A stretch of 46,344 nt of DNA from PBB1 sp031380885 (GTDB lineage: Bacteria > Pseudomonadota > Gammaproteobacteria > Burkholderiales > Burkholderiaceae_C): positions 1-46,344 of the forward strand of contig JANMXL010000070.1 of assembly GCA_031380885.1 (NCBI GenBank). The letters are read 5' to 3'. Made by a program: the position numbers and the translations under genes. Each line of letters opens with the position of its first letter. Position 1 is the stretch's first letter. A model generated the notes under the pieces. The model did not search any database. It was not told the DNA's origin and saw only the letters and a list, made by a program, of their open reading frames with translations. This document shows, piece by piece, positions 26,324-34,304 of the stretch.

Positions 26324-27865
26324 TCAGCGCGGCGAGCGGCCGCAGCGCAGATCGTGCTGCAGCCGTTGAATCAGCTCGCTCGCGAGCAAGGCGCCGGGCT
26401 GCAGCGGGTCAGCCGCGGCGCCGTGATCGGCGACCGCCTGGGATGCGGTGGCGAAGGCCAGCGTCAGCTCATCGGCGTTGTGCTGCCCGGCCTGCGCCCA
26501 CCGCCCGCCGAGCCAGCCGGCCAGCACATCGCCGGTACCGCCACTGGCGAGTGAGCCGTTGCCGGTGCCATTGAGGTGCGGCACCTGAGCTGGCGCCGCA
26601 GTGATGCTGCCCGATCCTTTCAGCACGACGACGCAGCCGGTGAGGTCGGTCAGCGCCCGTGCTACAGCCAGCCGATCGGCCTGCACCGTGGCGGTGTCAC
26701 AGCCCAGCAGCCGGGCCGCTTCCAAAGGGTGCGGTGTCAGCACGGTGGCCAGCGAGCGCTTGGCGCGGGCCCGAAGTTGCGTCATCAGTTGCGGGTCGGC
26801 GGCCAGCGCATTCAGCGCATCGGCGTCGAGCACCAGCCGGCCGGCGAGGCTCAGCAGCCGTGGCAGGCGATCGCGCACTGCATCGCCCCCACCGCAGCCG
26901 CAGACCACGGTGGCTGCCGCCAGCACCGAGGCATTCGATTGCGACCAGCCGCTGCGCATCATCAGCTCGGGGTGCAGCGCATCGACGCCGAAGGATTCAG
27001 CAGAAATGCCATGCAGCCATTCGACGAAAACACGGCCTGCACCAGCGGCCTGCGCAGCCCGCGCGGCCAGCAAGGCAGCGCCGGCCATGCCCGCCGCGCC
27101 ACCCACCACCGCCACGTCCCCGAAGCTGCCCTTGTGGCGGGCGTGCAGGCGCAGCCCGGCAGGCTCGGGGGCGCCGGTGAACCACGCGTCGGGGGTCGAT
27201 TCGTCGTCCAGCACACCGAGTGCGTCGAACCAGATGTCGCCGGCCTGATCGCGGCCGTCGGAGGTGAACAGGCCGGGCTTCAGCGTCAGCAGTGCCAGCG
27301 TGTGATCCGCACGAACGCAGGCCGCGCCGAGCCGGCGGCCGGTGTCGGGGTCGAGGCCGGTGGGCAGATCGATCGCGAGCACGGGGCACGCGCAGGCGTT
27401 CAGCCGCTCGATCGATTCGGCCAGCTCGCCCTCCGGTGCTCGCGCGGCACCGATGCCCAGCAGCGCATCGATCACCAGGTCGAAGCGGTCTGAAGGGGCG
27501 GGCAGACGATCGTCGATCTGCACGCCGGCCGCGATCGCGCGGTCACGTGCGGCCAGCGCGTCGGCGGGCGCGGGCCGAGCACCCACCGCCGTGCCCAGCC
27601 AGCTGAGTCGCACCTGCTTGCCTGCGGCCTGCAGGCGGGCGGCGGCTTCGAACCCGTCACCGCCGTTGTTGCCTGGCCCGGCGGCCACCCAGATGTGCTG
27701 CGCATGCGGTGCGACCGCCATCGTCAGGCGAGCCACCGCGTCGCCAGCGCGTTGCATCAGCGTGTGGGGTGGCAGCAGGCCCGCTGCGCCGCGGGTTTCG
27801 ATTTGACGCGTGGCCGCCGAGCAGTGCAGGGGCCAGGTTCGGGTCGGCGCAAGGATGCGATGCAT
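26324..27865 (-). CDS. nnrD: bifunctional NAD(P)H-hydrate epimerase/dehydratase
   Basis: A 513-residue fusion of the two NAD(P)HX repair activities: an N-terminal YjeF_N epimerase domain (about 1-215; motif AAGPGNNGGDGFEAA near 62-75) and a C-terminal ADP-dependent hydrate dehydratase of the ribokinase fold (about 235-510; motif GGTGDVLAG with catalytic aspartate D446). Together they return damaged hydrated NADH and NADPH to use. The fused form is common in bacteria and is often named nnr or yjeF. It is convergent with rnr (24 bases between stops) and lies 61 bases downstream of the oxidase gene on the same strand. Confidence 0.92.
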   Translation of the reverse strand: MHRILAPTRTWPLHCSAATRQIETRGAAGLLPPHTLMQRAGDAVARLTMAVAPHAQHIWVAAGPGNNGGDGFEAAARLQAAGKQVRLSWLGTAVGARPAPADALAARDRAIAAGVQIDDRLPAPSDRFDLVIDALLGIGAARAPEGELAESIERLNACACPVLAIDLPTGLDPDTGRRLGAACVRADHTLALLTLKPGLFTSDGRDQAGDIWFDALGVLDDESTPDAWFTGAPEPAGLRLHARHKGSFGDVAVVGGAAGMAGAALLAARAAQAAGAGRVFVEWLHGISAESFGVDALHPELMMRSGWSQSNASVLAAATVVCGCGGGDAVRDRLPRLLSLAGRLVLDADALNALAADPQLMTQLRARAKRSLATVLTPHPLEAARLLGCDTATVQADRLAVARALTDLTGCVVVLKGSGSITAAPAQVPHLNGTGNGSLASGGTGDVLAGWLGGRWAQAGQHNADELTLAFATASQAVADHGAAADPLQPGALLASELIQRLQHDLRCGRSPR

Positions 27866-27926
27866 GTCAGGTCCGCCAGGGCGGTAGAACGCGAGGGTGC
27901 CGATGATGCGCCGGGACCGGCACTGC

Positions 27927-29192
27927 TCAGCGGAACCGGGCTATGCCCAGCGCATCGGTATCGATCTCGGGCGTGATGCCGGCGATCAGCGCCGAGAGCA
28001 GCTGCGCCGAGCCGCAAGACAGCGTCCACCCGACACTGCCATGGCCGAGGTTCAGCCACACACCATCGAGGCCGCTGCGGCCAAGTATCGGCAAGCCGTC
28101 TGGCAGCGCAGGGCTGACGCCATGCCACTGCTGTGCCTGTGCCGTGCGCGCGGCCCCGGGAAACCATTCGTCGAGGGTTCGATACAGCGGCTTCAACGCC
28201 GTCGCATCCTGAGCGCGGCTCAAGCCACCGACCCGCGCGCCACCGGACGCACGCAGCCGGTTCCCGGCGCGCACGATCGACACGCCACGCCGTGGGTCCA
28301 GCAGCACCGATGTCGGGCCGAGCTGCGGACGGATCTCGTCCAGCCGCAGCGGGGCGGTCACCGACAAGCCGGACACGCCAATCAGCGGCAGCTTCACTCC
28401 CAACGGCGCAAGCAGGCCACGCGAGGCCAGACCGGCGCACACCACCACCGCGTCGAAGGGCTCCCGCTGGGGTTGTGCACCCCGCGCCACCGTCAGTTCG
28501 GGTCGTGCCCCGGGCTGGATGGCCAGCACCTGCGCATTGAAGACGAATTGCGCGCCCTGTCGCTGGGCGTGCTGTTTGATCAGGTGGGCGAATTCGCGGC
28601 TGTTGCTCGCGCCTTCGTCGGGCAGATGCACGGCGGTGTGCAGCGCCGCCTGTGGATTCAAGCCGGGTTCCAGCGTGCGGCACTCATCGGCTGTCAGGCG
28701 CTTGTGGCGCACGCCGAGGTGGTCGAGCACCGCCAACCCGCCCTGCATGCGCTGCGAATCGGCCGCGCTGCGCGAAACCACGGTGACACCCGATGAGCGC
28801 TCGAAGTCCAAGTGCAGCGATTGGGTCAGCAAGGCCGTGCAGGCACGGCTGTAGGCGGCGAGGCGGTGCTGCCTCAGGTGCAGCTCAGGCTGCGCCGCTT
28901 CACGATTCGCACGCAGCCATTTCAGGTTCCAGTGGGCGCTGCCTGGATTCGAGCTCAGCGCGAGCGCAGCGGGCAGTCTGCCGCGCAGCGCCAATCCCAA
29001 CACGCCGCCAGCCACGGCCAGCGGCGACCACGCCACGGCGCAGCCGGCCCCATCGAGCCCGGCATGCGCGAAGCTGGCCTCGGCCGCAATGCTGCCGCCC
29101 TGCTCGAACACGGTGACCTCGTGGCCCGCCGCTGCGAGCTCGTAGGCGGACGTCACACCGACGATGCCAGCGCCGATCACGGCAATGCGCAT
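27927..29192 (-). CDS. DadA-like FAD-dependent D-amino acid dehydrogenase
   Basis: A 421-residue FAD oxidoreductase of the DAO family, closest in look to the DadA small subunit that oxidises D-amino acids and passes electrons to the respiratory chain. The dinucleotide motif GAGIVG is at residues 7-12, followed by AYELAAAGHEVTVFE. The C-terminal LPILGRSGLDGVWLNLGHGSVGWTLSCGSAQLL is the typical second FAD contact region. The ATG at 29192 begins the family sequence (MRIAVIGAG); the frame opens up to 29402 without similarity. The substrate cannot be fixed from sequence. No alr/dadX racemase lies next to it. Confidence 0.87.
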   Translation of the reverse strand: MRIAVIGAGIVGVTSAYELAAAGHEVTVFEQGGSIAAEASFAHAGLDGAGCAVAWSPLAVAGGVLGLALRGRLPAALALSSNPGSAHWNLKWLRANREAAQPELHLRQHRLAAYSRACTALLTQSLHLDFERSSGVTVVSRSAADSQRMQGGLAVLDHLGVRHKRLTADECRTLEPGLNPQAALHTAVHLPDEGASNSREFAHLIKQHAQRQGAQFVFNAQVLAIQPGARPELTVARGAQPQREPFDAVVVCAGLASRGLLAPLGVKLPLIGVSGLSVTAPLRLDEIRPQLGPTSVLLDPRRGVSIVRAGNRLRASGGARVGGLSRAQDATALKPLYRTLDEWFPGAARTAQAQQWHGVSPALPDGLPILGRSGLDGVWLNLGHGSVGWTLSCGSAQLLSALIAGITPEIDTDALGIARFR

Positions 29193-29286
29193 GGTCAACG
29201 CCGCGGCGCGAACGACGTGTTCGGCGCGATTGGGGTTGCTGGGACAGAAGGCAAGGCAGAAAGGGAGGCCGAATGCATGTGGGGGC

Positions 29287-29295
29287 TGATATAGT
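29287..29295 (+). promoter_or_regulatory. extended -10 promoter of rpsB-tsf
   Basis: TGATATAGT is an extended -10 (TGN before TATAGT at 29290-29295). There is no good -35, which extended -10 promoters can do without. Transcription from here would give an rpsB leader of about 145 bases, enough to hold the stem structure at 29350-29422. Confidence 0.45.
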
Positions 29296-29349
29296 CGACG
29301 GGTTTTTCCGGGGCTGGGTTCAATCCCGACCGCGAACAAACACATCCGC

Positions 29350-29422
29350 AAATCCGGCTGCCAAAAGGTGTCACCGAGAGGCTGGAAATCTTCCAGCATC
29401 AATGGCGATTCAAGCCGGATTT
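29350..29422 (+). promoter_or_regulatory. structured rpsB leader, candidate S2 autoregulatory element
   Basis: A 10-bp outer helix pairs AAATCCGGCT (29350-29359) with AGCCGGATTT (29413-29422). It encloses a hairpin, GCTGGAA (29381-29387) with TTCCAGC (29391-29397) and a three-base loop. The structure ends 14 bases before the ribosome site GGAG (29437-29440). In E. coli the rpsB leader is bound by free S2, which shuts off rpsB-tsf. That this element does the same is inference from position and structure. Confidence 0.5.
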
Positions 29423-29446
29423 TAGAATCAACCTTTGGAGTTGTTA

Positions 29447-30193
29447 ATGACTGTAAGCATGCGTGAAATGCTGGAAGCCGGCGTCCACTTCGGACACCAG
29501 ACCCGCTTCTGGAACCCCAAGATGGCCCCGTACATCTACGGCCATCGCAACAAGATCCACATCATCAACCTTGAAAAGACGCAGCCTCTTTTCAATGACG
29601 CGCTGAAGTTCCTGCGCCAGCTCGCCACCAAGCGAGGTACGGTGCTGATGGTCGGCACCAAGCGCCAGGCGCGCGAAGTGGTTGCCCTCGAGGCACAACG
29701 CGCCGGCATGCCTTACGTCGACCAGCGCTGGCTCGGCGGCATGCTGACCAACTTCAAGACGGTCAAGGGTTCGCTCAAGCGCCTGAAGGACATGCAGGCC
29801 CAGATCGAGGCCGGCACCGAAATCCGCATCAAGAAGGAAGCGCTGATGTTCCAGCGCGAACTCATCAAGCTGGAAAAAGACATCGGCGGCATCCAGGACA
29901 TGAGCGCCTTGCCTGACGCCCTGTTCGTCATCGACGTCGGTTACCACAAGATCGCCATCGCCGAAGCCAACAAGCTGGGCATTCCGGTGGTCGGCGTGGT
30001 CGACTCGAACCACTCGCCGCTCGGCATCGATTACGTGATCCCCGGCAACGACGACTCGGCCAAGGCCGTGGCGTTGTACGCCAAGGCGGTGGCTGATGCG
30101 GTGCTGGAAGGCAAGGCCAATTCATCCAATGAAGTGGTCCAGGCGGTGGCCGCTGACGGTGATGAATTCGTCGAAGTCAGCGAAGCGCACTGA
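29447..30193 (+). CDS. rpsB: 30S ribosomal protein S2
   Basis: A 248-residue S2, which sits on the back of the 30S head-body junction and is needed for S1 binding. The opening MTVSMREMLEAGVHFGHQTRFWNPKM and the second signature (PDALFVIDVGYHKIAIAEANKLGIPVVG) are complete. GGAG at 29437-29440 is six bases before the ATG at 29447, which settles the start; the in-frame ATG at 29435 precedes the ribosome site and is not used. tsf follows, but a strong terminator lies between them. Confidence 0.99.
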   Translation: MTVSMREMLEAGVHFGHQTRFWNPKMAPYIYGHRNKIHIINLEKTQPLFNDALKFLRQLATKRGTVLMVGTKRQAREVVALEAQRAGMPYVDQRWLGGMLTNFKTVKGSLKRLKDMQAQIEAGTEIRIKKEALMFQRELIKLEKDIGGIQDMSALPDALFVIDVGYHKIAIAEANKLGIPVVGVVDSNHSPLGIDYVIPGNDDSAKAVALYAKAVADAVLEGKANSSNEVVQAVAADGDEFVEVSEAH

Positions 30194-30223
30194 GCTGCTG
30201 GCCGCCTCACCGACGTGAGATCG

Positions 30224-30250
30224 AAAGGGGCTGTTACAGCCCCTTTTTTT
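30224..30250 (+). terminator. intrinsic terminator between rpsB and tsf
   Basis: GGGGCTG (30227-30233) pairs with CAGCCCC (30237-30243) around TTA, extended by AAA/TTT, and is followed by seven T residues (30244-30250). It lies 31 bases after the rpsB stop codon. In E. coli a partial terminator occurs in the same place and sets the S2 to EF-Ts ratio; full or partial action here cannot be told from sequence. Confidence 0.9.
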
Positions 30251-30313
30251 AATGTTTGAGCCTCATGCGGTCCCGCGCCGTGCGCAGACCGCAGACCCAA
30301 TGGAGAACATGAA

Positions 30314-31231
30314 ATGACCGCAATCACAGCAAGCATGGTGGGCGAGTTGCGCGCCAAGACCGACGCGCCGATGATGGAATGCAAGAAGGCGCTGACCGAG
30401 GCCGGTGGTGACATGGAGCGAGCCGAAGAACTGCTGCGCGTCAAGCTCGGCAGCAAGGCCAGCAAGGCCGCCTCGCGCGTGACCGCTGAAGGCGTGATCG
30501 TCTCGGCCGTTGTGGGCAATGCCGGTGCGCTGGTCGAAGTCAACTGCGAAACCGACTTCACCTCGAAGAACGACATGTTCCTCGCGCTGGCGAACGCCTG
30601 CGCGAAGCTGGTCGCCGAGATGAGCCCGGCCGATGTGGCCGCGCTGTCGTCACTGCCGTACTCGCAAGACGGCTACGGCCCGACGCTCGAGGACGTGCGC
30701 AAGGGCCTGATCGGCACGATCGGCGAGAACATGTCGATCCGCCGCTTCAAGCGCTACGAAGGCACCAAGCTCGCGAGCTACCTGCACGGCACGCGCATCG
30801 GCGTGCTGGTCGAATTCGAGGGCGACGAGGTGGCTGCGAAGGACGTTGCGATGCACGTGGCCGCGATGAAGCCGGTCGCGCTGCAATCGAGCGACGTGCC
30901 CGCCAAGCTGATCGAGACCGAGCGCTCGGTGGCAACGCAGAAGGCCGCTGAAGACGCTGAGAAGGCCAAGGCCGAAGGCAAGACGCCGCAGTCGCCCGAG
31001 ATCGTCACCAAGCGCATCGAGGGCTCGGTTGCCAAGTTCCTGAAGGAAGTCAGCCTGTTCAACCAGGCCTTCGTGAAGAACGACAAGCAGACCGTCGAGC
31101 AGATGCTCAAGGAGAAGGCCACCGTCGTGAAGAGCTTCACCCTCTACGTGGTCGGTGAAGGCATCGAAAAGAAGGTCGATGACTTCGCTGCCGAAGTGGC
31201 GGCGCAGGTGGCCGCAGCAAAGGCCGGCTGA
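30314..31231 (+). CDS. tsf: elongation factor Ts
   Basis: A 305-residue EF-Ts, the nucleotide exchange factor that recycles EF-Tu. The N-terminal UBA-like domain (MVGELRAKTDAPMMECKKALTEA), the TDFTSKND motif that contacts EF-Tu, and two core subdomains are present. The length is a little over the E. coli protein (283). TGGAGA at 30301-30306 is a good ribosome site for ATG 30314; an out-of-frame ATGAAATGA at 30309-30317 overlaps the start. It is followed by pyrH after 89 bases. Confidence 0.98.
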   Translation: MTAITASMVGELRAKTDAPMMECKKALTEAGGDMERAEELLRVKLGSKASKAASRVTAEGVIVSAVVGNAGALVEVNCETDFTSKNDMFLALANACAKLVAEMSPADVAALSSLPYSQDGYGPTLEDVRKGLIGTIGENMSIRRFKRYEGTKLASYLHGTRIGVLVEFEGDEVAAKDVAMHVAAMKPVALQSSDVPAKLIETERSVATQKAAEDAEKAKAEGKTPQSPEIVTKRIEGSVAKFLKEVSLFNQAFVKNDKQTVEQMLKEKATVVKSFTLYVVGEGIEKKVDDFAAEVAAQVAAAKAG

Positions 31232-31277
31232 CACCCGCCGGGCCTGCCTAACCGCCTGCGTCGGCGGGTGGGCCCGG
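31232..31277 (+). repeat. overlapping inverted repeats between tsf and pyrH
   Basis: CACCCGCCG (31232-31240) is the reverse complement of CGGCGGGTG (31262-31270). CCGGGCC (31238-31244) is the reverse complement of GGCCCGG (31271-31277). The two stems share bases 31238-31240, so they cannot both form fully. There is no T run right after the first stem. Confidence 0.75.
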
Positions 31278-31320
31278 TTTAGACTCCCGACTTCGCTCAG
31301 CAACACAGGAACTCCACTTT

Positions 31321-32031
31321 ATGCCCGCTTACAAGCGCATCCTGCTCAAGCTGTCCGGCGAAGCCCTGATGGGCGACGATGCTTACGGCATCAACCGGGC
31401 CACCATCGTTCGGATGGTGCGCGAGATCCAGGAAGTGACCTTGATGGGCTGCGAGGTGGCGGTGGTGATCGGCGGCGGCAACATCTTCCGCGGCGTGGCC
31501 GGCGGCTCGGTCGGCATGGACCGGGCCACTGCCGACTACATGGGCATGCTGGCCACCGTGATGAACGCGCTGGCGCTGGCCGACACCATGCGCCAGGAAG
31601 GCATGACGGCCCGTGTCATGTCGGCGATCAACATCGAGCAGGTCGTCGAGCCCTATGTGCGGCCGAAGGCGTTGCAGTACTTGGAAGAAGGCAAGGTCGT
31701 GATCTTCGCGGCCGGCACCGGCAACCCGTTCTTCACCACCGACACCGCTGCCGCACTGCGCGGTGCCGAGATCGGTGCGCAGATCGTGTTGAAGGCGACC
31801 AAGGTCGATGGCGTCTACACCGCCGACCCGAAGAAGGACCCGAGCGCAACGCGGTATGCCGAGATCAGCTTCGACGAGGCGATCACCCGCAACCTGCAGG
31901 TGCTCGACGCGACCGCCTTCGCGCTGTGCCGCGACCAGAAGCTGCCGATCAGGGTGTTCAGTATTTTCAAGCCCGGCGCCTTGAAGCGCGTGGTGCTGGG
32001 CGAGGACGAGGGCACGCTCGTCCATGTGTGA
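31321..32031 (+). CDS. pyrH: UMP kinase
   Basis: A 236-residue bacterial UMP kinase of the amino-acid-kinase fold; it makes UDP from UMP and ATP and is allosterically controlled by GTP and UTP. The N-terminal KRILLKLSGEALMG, the glycine-rich VVIGGGNIFRG, and KATKVDGVYTADPKKDP are all family signatures. The length is standard. The ribosome site is AGGA at 31306-31309, rather far from the ATG. The order tsf-pyrH-frr is widely conserved. Confidence 0.98.
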   Translation: MPAYKRILLKLSGEALMGDDAYGINRATIVRMVREIQEVTLMGCEVAVVIGGGNIFRGVAGGSVGMDRATADYMGMLATVMNALALADTMRQEGMTARVMSAINIEQVVEPYVRPKALQYLEEGKVVIFAAGTGNPFFTTDTAAALRGAEIGAQIVLKATKVDGVYTADPKKDPSATRYAEISFDEAITRNLQVLDATAFALCRDQKLPIRVFSIFKPGALKRVVLGEDEGTLVHV

Positions 32032-32040
32032 AACCGCGAG

Positions 32041-32088
32041 CAGCTACCTGAGCAGCGACATCTTCAGCGACATCAGCAGCGACATGAG
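32041..32088 (+). repeat. 12-bp tandem repeat between pyrH and frr
   Basis: Four adjoining 12-base units: CAGCTACCTGAG, CAGCGACATCTT, CAGCGACATCAG and CAGCGACATGAG. The last three share CAGCGACAT. The array fills most of the 69-base gap between the pyrH stop and the frr start and ends 12 bases before the frr ATG. Confidence 0.88.
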
Positions 32089-32100
32089 CAGGACAGGGCG

Positions 32101-32661
32101 ATGAGCATTGCCGAGATCAAGAAAAACGCCGAGCAGAAGATGGGCCGCTCGGTCGAAGCATTCAAGACCGAGTTGCAGAAGATCCGCACCGGTCGAGCCC
32201 ACCCCGGCATCCTCGACCAGGTGCACATCGACTATTACGGCGCTCCGGTGCCGATCAGCCAGGTCGCCAACGTCAGCTTGCTCGATGCCCGCACGATCAG
32301 CGTCCAGCCCTGGGAGAAGGGCATGGGCGCGAAGATCGAAAAGGCCATCCGCGAAAGTGACCTGGGCCTCAACCCCTCGTCGCAAGGCGATCTGATCCGC
32401 GTGCCGATGCCTGCCTTGAGCGAGGAGCGCCGCCGTGACTTGACCAAGATCGTTCGCAACGCCGGCGAAGACGCCCGCATCGCCGTGCGCAACCTGCGCC
32501 GCGATGCCAACGACCACGCCAAGCGCTTGCTGAAAGACAAGGAAATCTCCGAGGACGATGAGCGCCGTTCGCTCGACGATTTGCAGAAGTTGACCGATCG
32601 CACGATCGCAGAGATCGACCGCCTGGTGACGGCGAAAGAAGCGGAAGTGATGGCGGTATGA
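32101..32661 (+). CDS. frr: ribosome recycling factor
   Basis: A 186-residue RRF that splits post-termination ribosomes together with EF-G. The opening SIAEIKKNAEQKMGRSVEAFK, the KIRTGRAHPGILD motif and the C-terminal helix with LQKLTDRTIAEIDRL are typical and the length is standard. The sequence AGGACAGGG just before the ATG is a good ribosome site. It follows pyrH after a gap filled by a tandem repeat. Confidence 0.98.
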   Translation: MSIAEIKKNAEQKMGRSVEAFKTELQKIRTGRAHPGILDQVHIDYYGAPVPISQVANVSLLDARTISVQPWEKGMGAKIEKAIRESDLGLNPSSQGDLIRVPMPALSEERRRDLTKIVRNAGEDARIAVRNLRRDANDHAKRLLKDKEISEDDERRSLDDLQKLTDRTIAEIDRLVTAKEAEVMAV

Positions 32662-32697
32662 CGCGCGCCTCGCTCGACGCGGCGGGCAGCCCCTGAG

Positions 32698-33453
32698 GTG
32701 CCAGATTCAGTGAGCGCTCTGCCAAACGCCTCAGAGATTCCCCGTCACATCGCCATCGTGATGGATGGCAATGGCCGTTGGGCGAAGAGCCGGTTCAAGC
32801 CGCGCTTTCTCGGCCACAAACAGGGCGTCGACACGCTGGTCAATACGGTGCTGGCCTGCGCCGATCGTGGCGTCGAGTACCTGACGGTGTTTGCGTTCTC
32901 GTCCGAGAACTGGAAACGTCCGACTGACGAGGTGTCCGGGTTGATGTCGCTGGTGCTGCTGGCGGTGTCGAAATACCTTGGGGTGATGAACAAGAACGGC
33001 GTGCGCGTGCGCATCGTCGGCGACCGCACCGACATCGCCGGGCATGTGCGAGAGGCCTGGGACCACGCCGAGAGCAGCACCCAGCACAACACCCGCATCA
33101 CCTTGTCGGTTGCTTTCAACTACGGCGGGCGTTGGGATGTGGTGCAGGCTTGCCAGCGGGCGATCCGCGCTGGCATCAGCGCCGATGCGCTCGACGAGGC
33201 CACGCTCAGCCGCTACATGGCGCTGAGCCATGCGCCCGATCCGGATCTGTTCATCCGCACCGGTGGCGAGGTGCGCATCAGCAATTTCCTGCTCTGGCAG
33301 GCCGCGTATTCCGAGCTGTGTTTCTCGGATTGCCTGTGGCCCGAATTCGGTGAGGCCGAGCTCGACGCTGCGCTTGCCGACTACGCCCGCCGCGACCGCC
33401 GCTTCGGGGCGCTCAAGGATGCGCCCGCTGTTGAGCTGCCGCTCGCGCGCTGA
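32698..33453 (+). CDS. uppS: undecaprenyl diphosphate synthase
   Basis: A 251-residue cis-prenyltransferase that adds eight isopentenyl units to farnesyl diphosphate, giving the C55 carrier lipid for peptidoglycan and O-antigen. The catalytic aspartate is D23 in IVMDGNGRWAK; SSENWKRP and RTGGEVRISNFLLWQ bind substrates. The start is a GTG, either 32698 or 32710: the GAGG at 32695-32698 would serve the latter at 11 bases, and the former has no ribosome site. Conserved sequence begins after both. It is next to cdsA and dxr as usual. Confidence 0.96.
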   Translation: MPDSVSALPNASEIPRHIAIVMDGNGRWAKSRFKPRFLGHKQGVDTLVNTVLACADRGVEYLTVFAFSSENWKRPTDEVSGLMSLVLLAVSKYLGVMNKNGVRVRIVGDRTDIAGHVREAWDHAESSTQHNTRITLSVAFNYGGRWDVVQACQRAIRAGISADALDEATLSRYMALSHAPDPDLFIRTGGEVRISNFLLWQAAYSELCFSDCLWPEFGEAELDAALADYARRDRRFGALKDAPAVELPLAR

Positions 33454-33455
33454 CC

Positions 33456-34292
33456 ATGCTGAAGCAACGAATCCTCACCGCCCTGGTGTTGCTGGGCGTG
33501 TTCCTTCCTGCGCTGTTCGCCCCGGTGGCATTGCCGTTTGCGGTGTTGACGGTGCTGTTCATCGCGGCGGCCGGCTGGGAATGGGTGCGACTCAACGGCG
33601 GCAGTGCGCTGCCCGCGATTGCCTTTGCGGTGCTGCTGGGGGGCGCGTGCGCGTTGGCGCTGGGTGCCGGCTGGGTGGCCAATGCGCCGCCGTCGGCGTG
33701 GTGGCTGGCGATGGGGGTGTGGGTGTTGGGCGGTGCCTGGTCACTGAAGGTCGGGCCGGCGGGCTGGGGGCTGTTGCCGCAAGGCTTGCGCTGGGCGCTG
33801 GGGTTGGTGGGCCTGTGGCTGGCGTGGCTGGCCATGGCCGGTGCACGCACCGTCGGCATCAATTTCATCCTGTCGGTGTTCAGCCTGGTGTGGATGTCCG
33901 ACATCGCTGCCTACTTCGGCGGCCGGGCGTTCGGTCGGCGCAAGCTGGCCCTGTCGATCAGCCCCGGCAAGAGCTGGGAGGGTGTGTGGAGCGGCATGCT
34001 CGGCGTGCTGTTGCTGGCGGTGCTGTGGATGGCCATCGATCGCACCTGGGAACTGGACTCGCCCAGCCTGTTCACTCATCTGTACCTGCAGCATGGCCCG
34101 GTTGGTCTGGTGCTGGTCTGCGTGTTTCTGGTGGCGATGGGGGTGGTGGGGGATCTGGTCGAGTCGCTGGTCAAACGCAACGCCGGTGCCAAGGACAGCA
34201 GCGGCTTGCTGCCCGGCCATGGCGGCGTGCTCGATCGTGTCGACGCCTTGCTGCCGGTGTTCCCGTTGGCTCTGGCGCTCAGTTCTGTCTGA
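33456..34292 (+). CDS. cdsA: phosphatidate cytidylyltransferase
   Basis: A 278-residue integral membrane enzyme that makes CDP-diacylglycerol from phosphatidic acid and CTP, the branch point of phospholipid synthesis. About eight membrane helices can be traced, and the CDS signature GDLVESLVKRNAGAKDSSGLLPGHGGVLDRVDAL region is complete near the C-terminus. It starts 2 bases after the uppS stop. The N-terminal half is very rich in Ala, Trp, Gly and Leu. Confidence 0.96.
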   Translation: MLKQRILTALVLLGVFLPALFAPVALPFAVLTVLFIAAAGWEWVRLNGGSALPAIAFAVLLGGACALALGAGWVANAPPSAWWLAMGVWVLGGAWSLKVGPAGWGLLPQGLRWALGLVGLWLAWLAMAGARTVGINFILSVFSLVWMSDIAAYFGGRAFGRRKLALSISPGKSWEGVWSGMLGVLLLAVLWMAIDRTWELDSPSLFTHLYLQHGPVGLVLVCVFLVAMGVVGDLVESLVKRNAGAKDSSGLLPGHGGVLDRVDALLPVFPLALALSSV

Positions 34293-34304
34293 GCTCGGTG
34301 TGAC

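Noticed and set aside
30309..30317. ATGAAATGA mini-ORF overlapping the tsf start
   Set aside because: A two-codon frame that may be chance; the ribosome site TGGAGA serves the tsf ATG at 30314 equally well.
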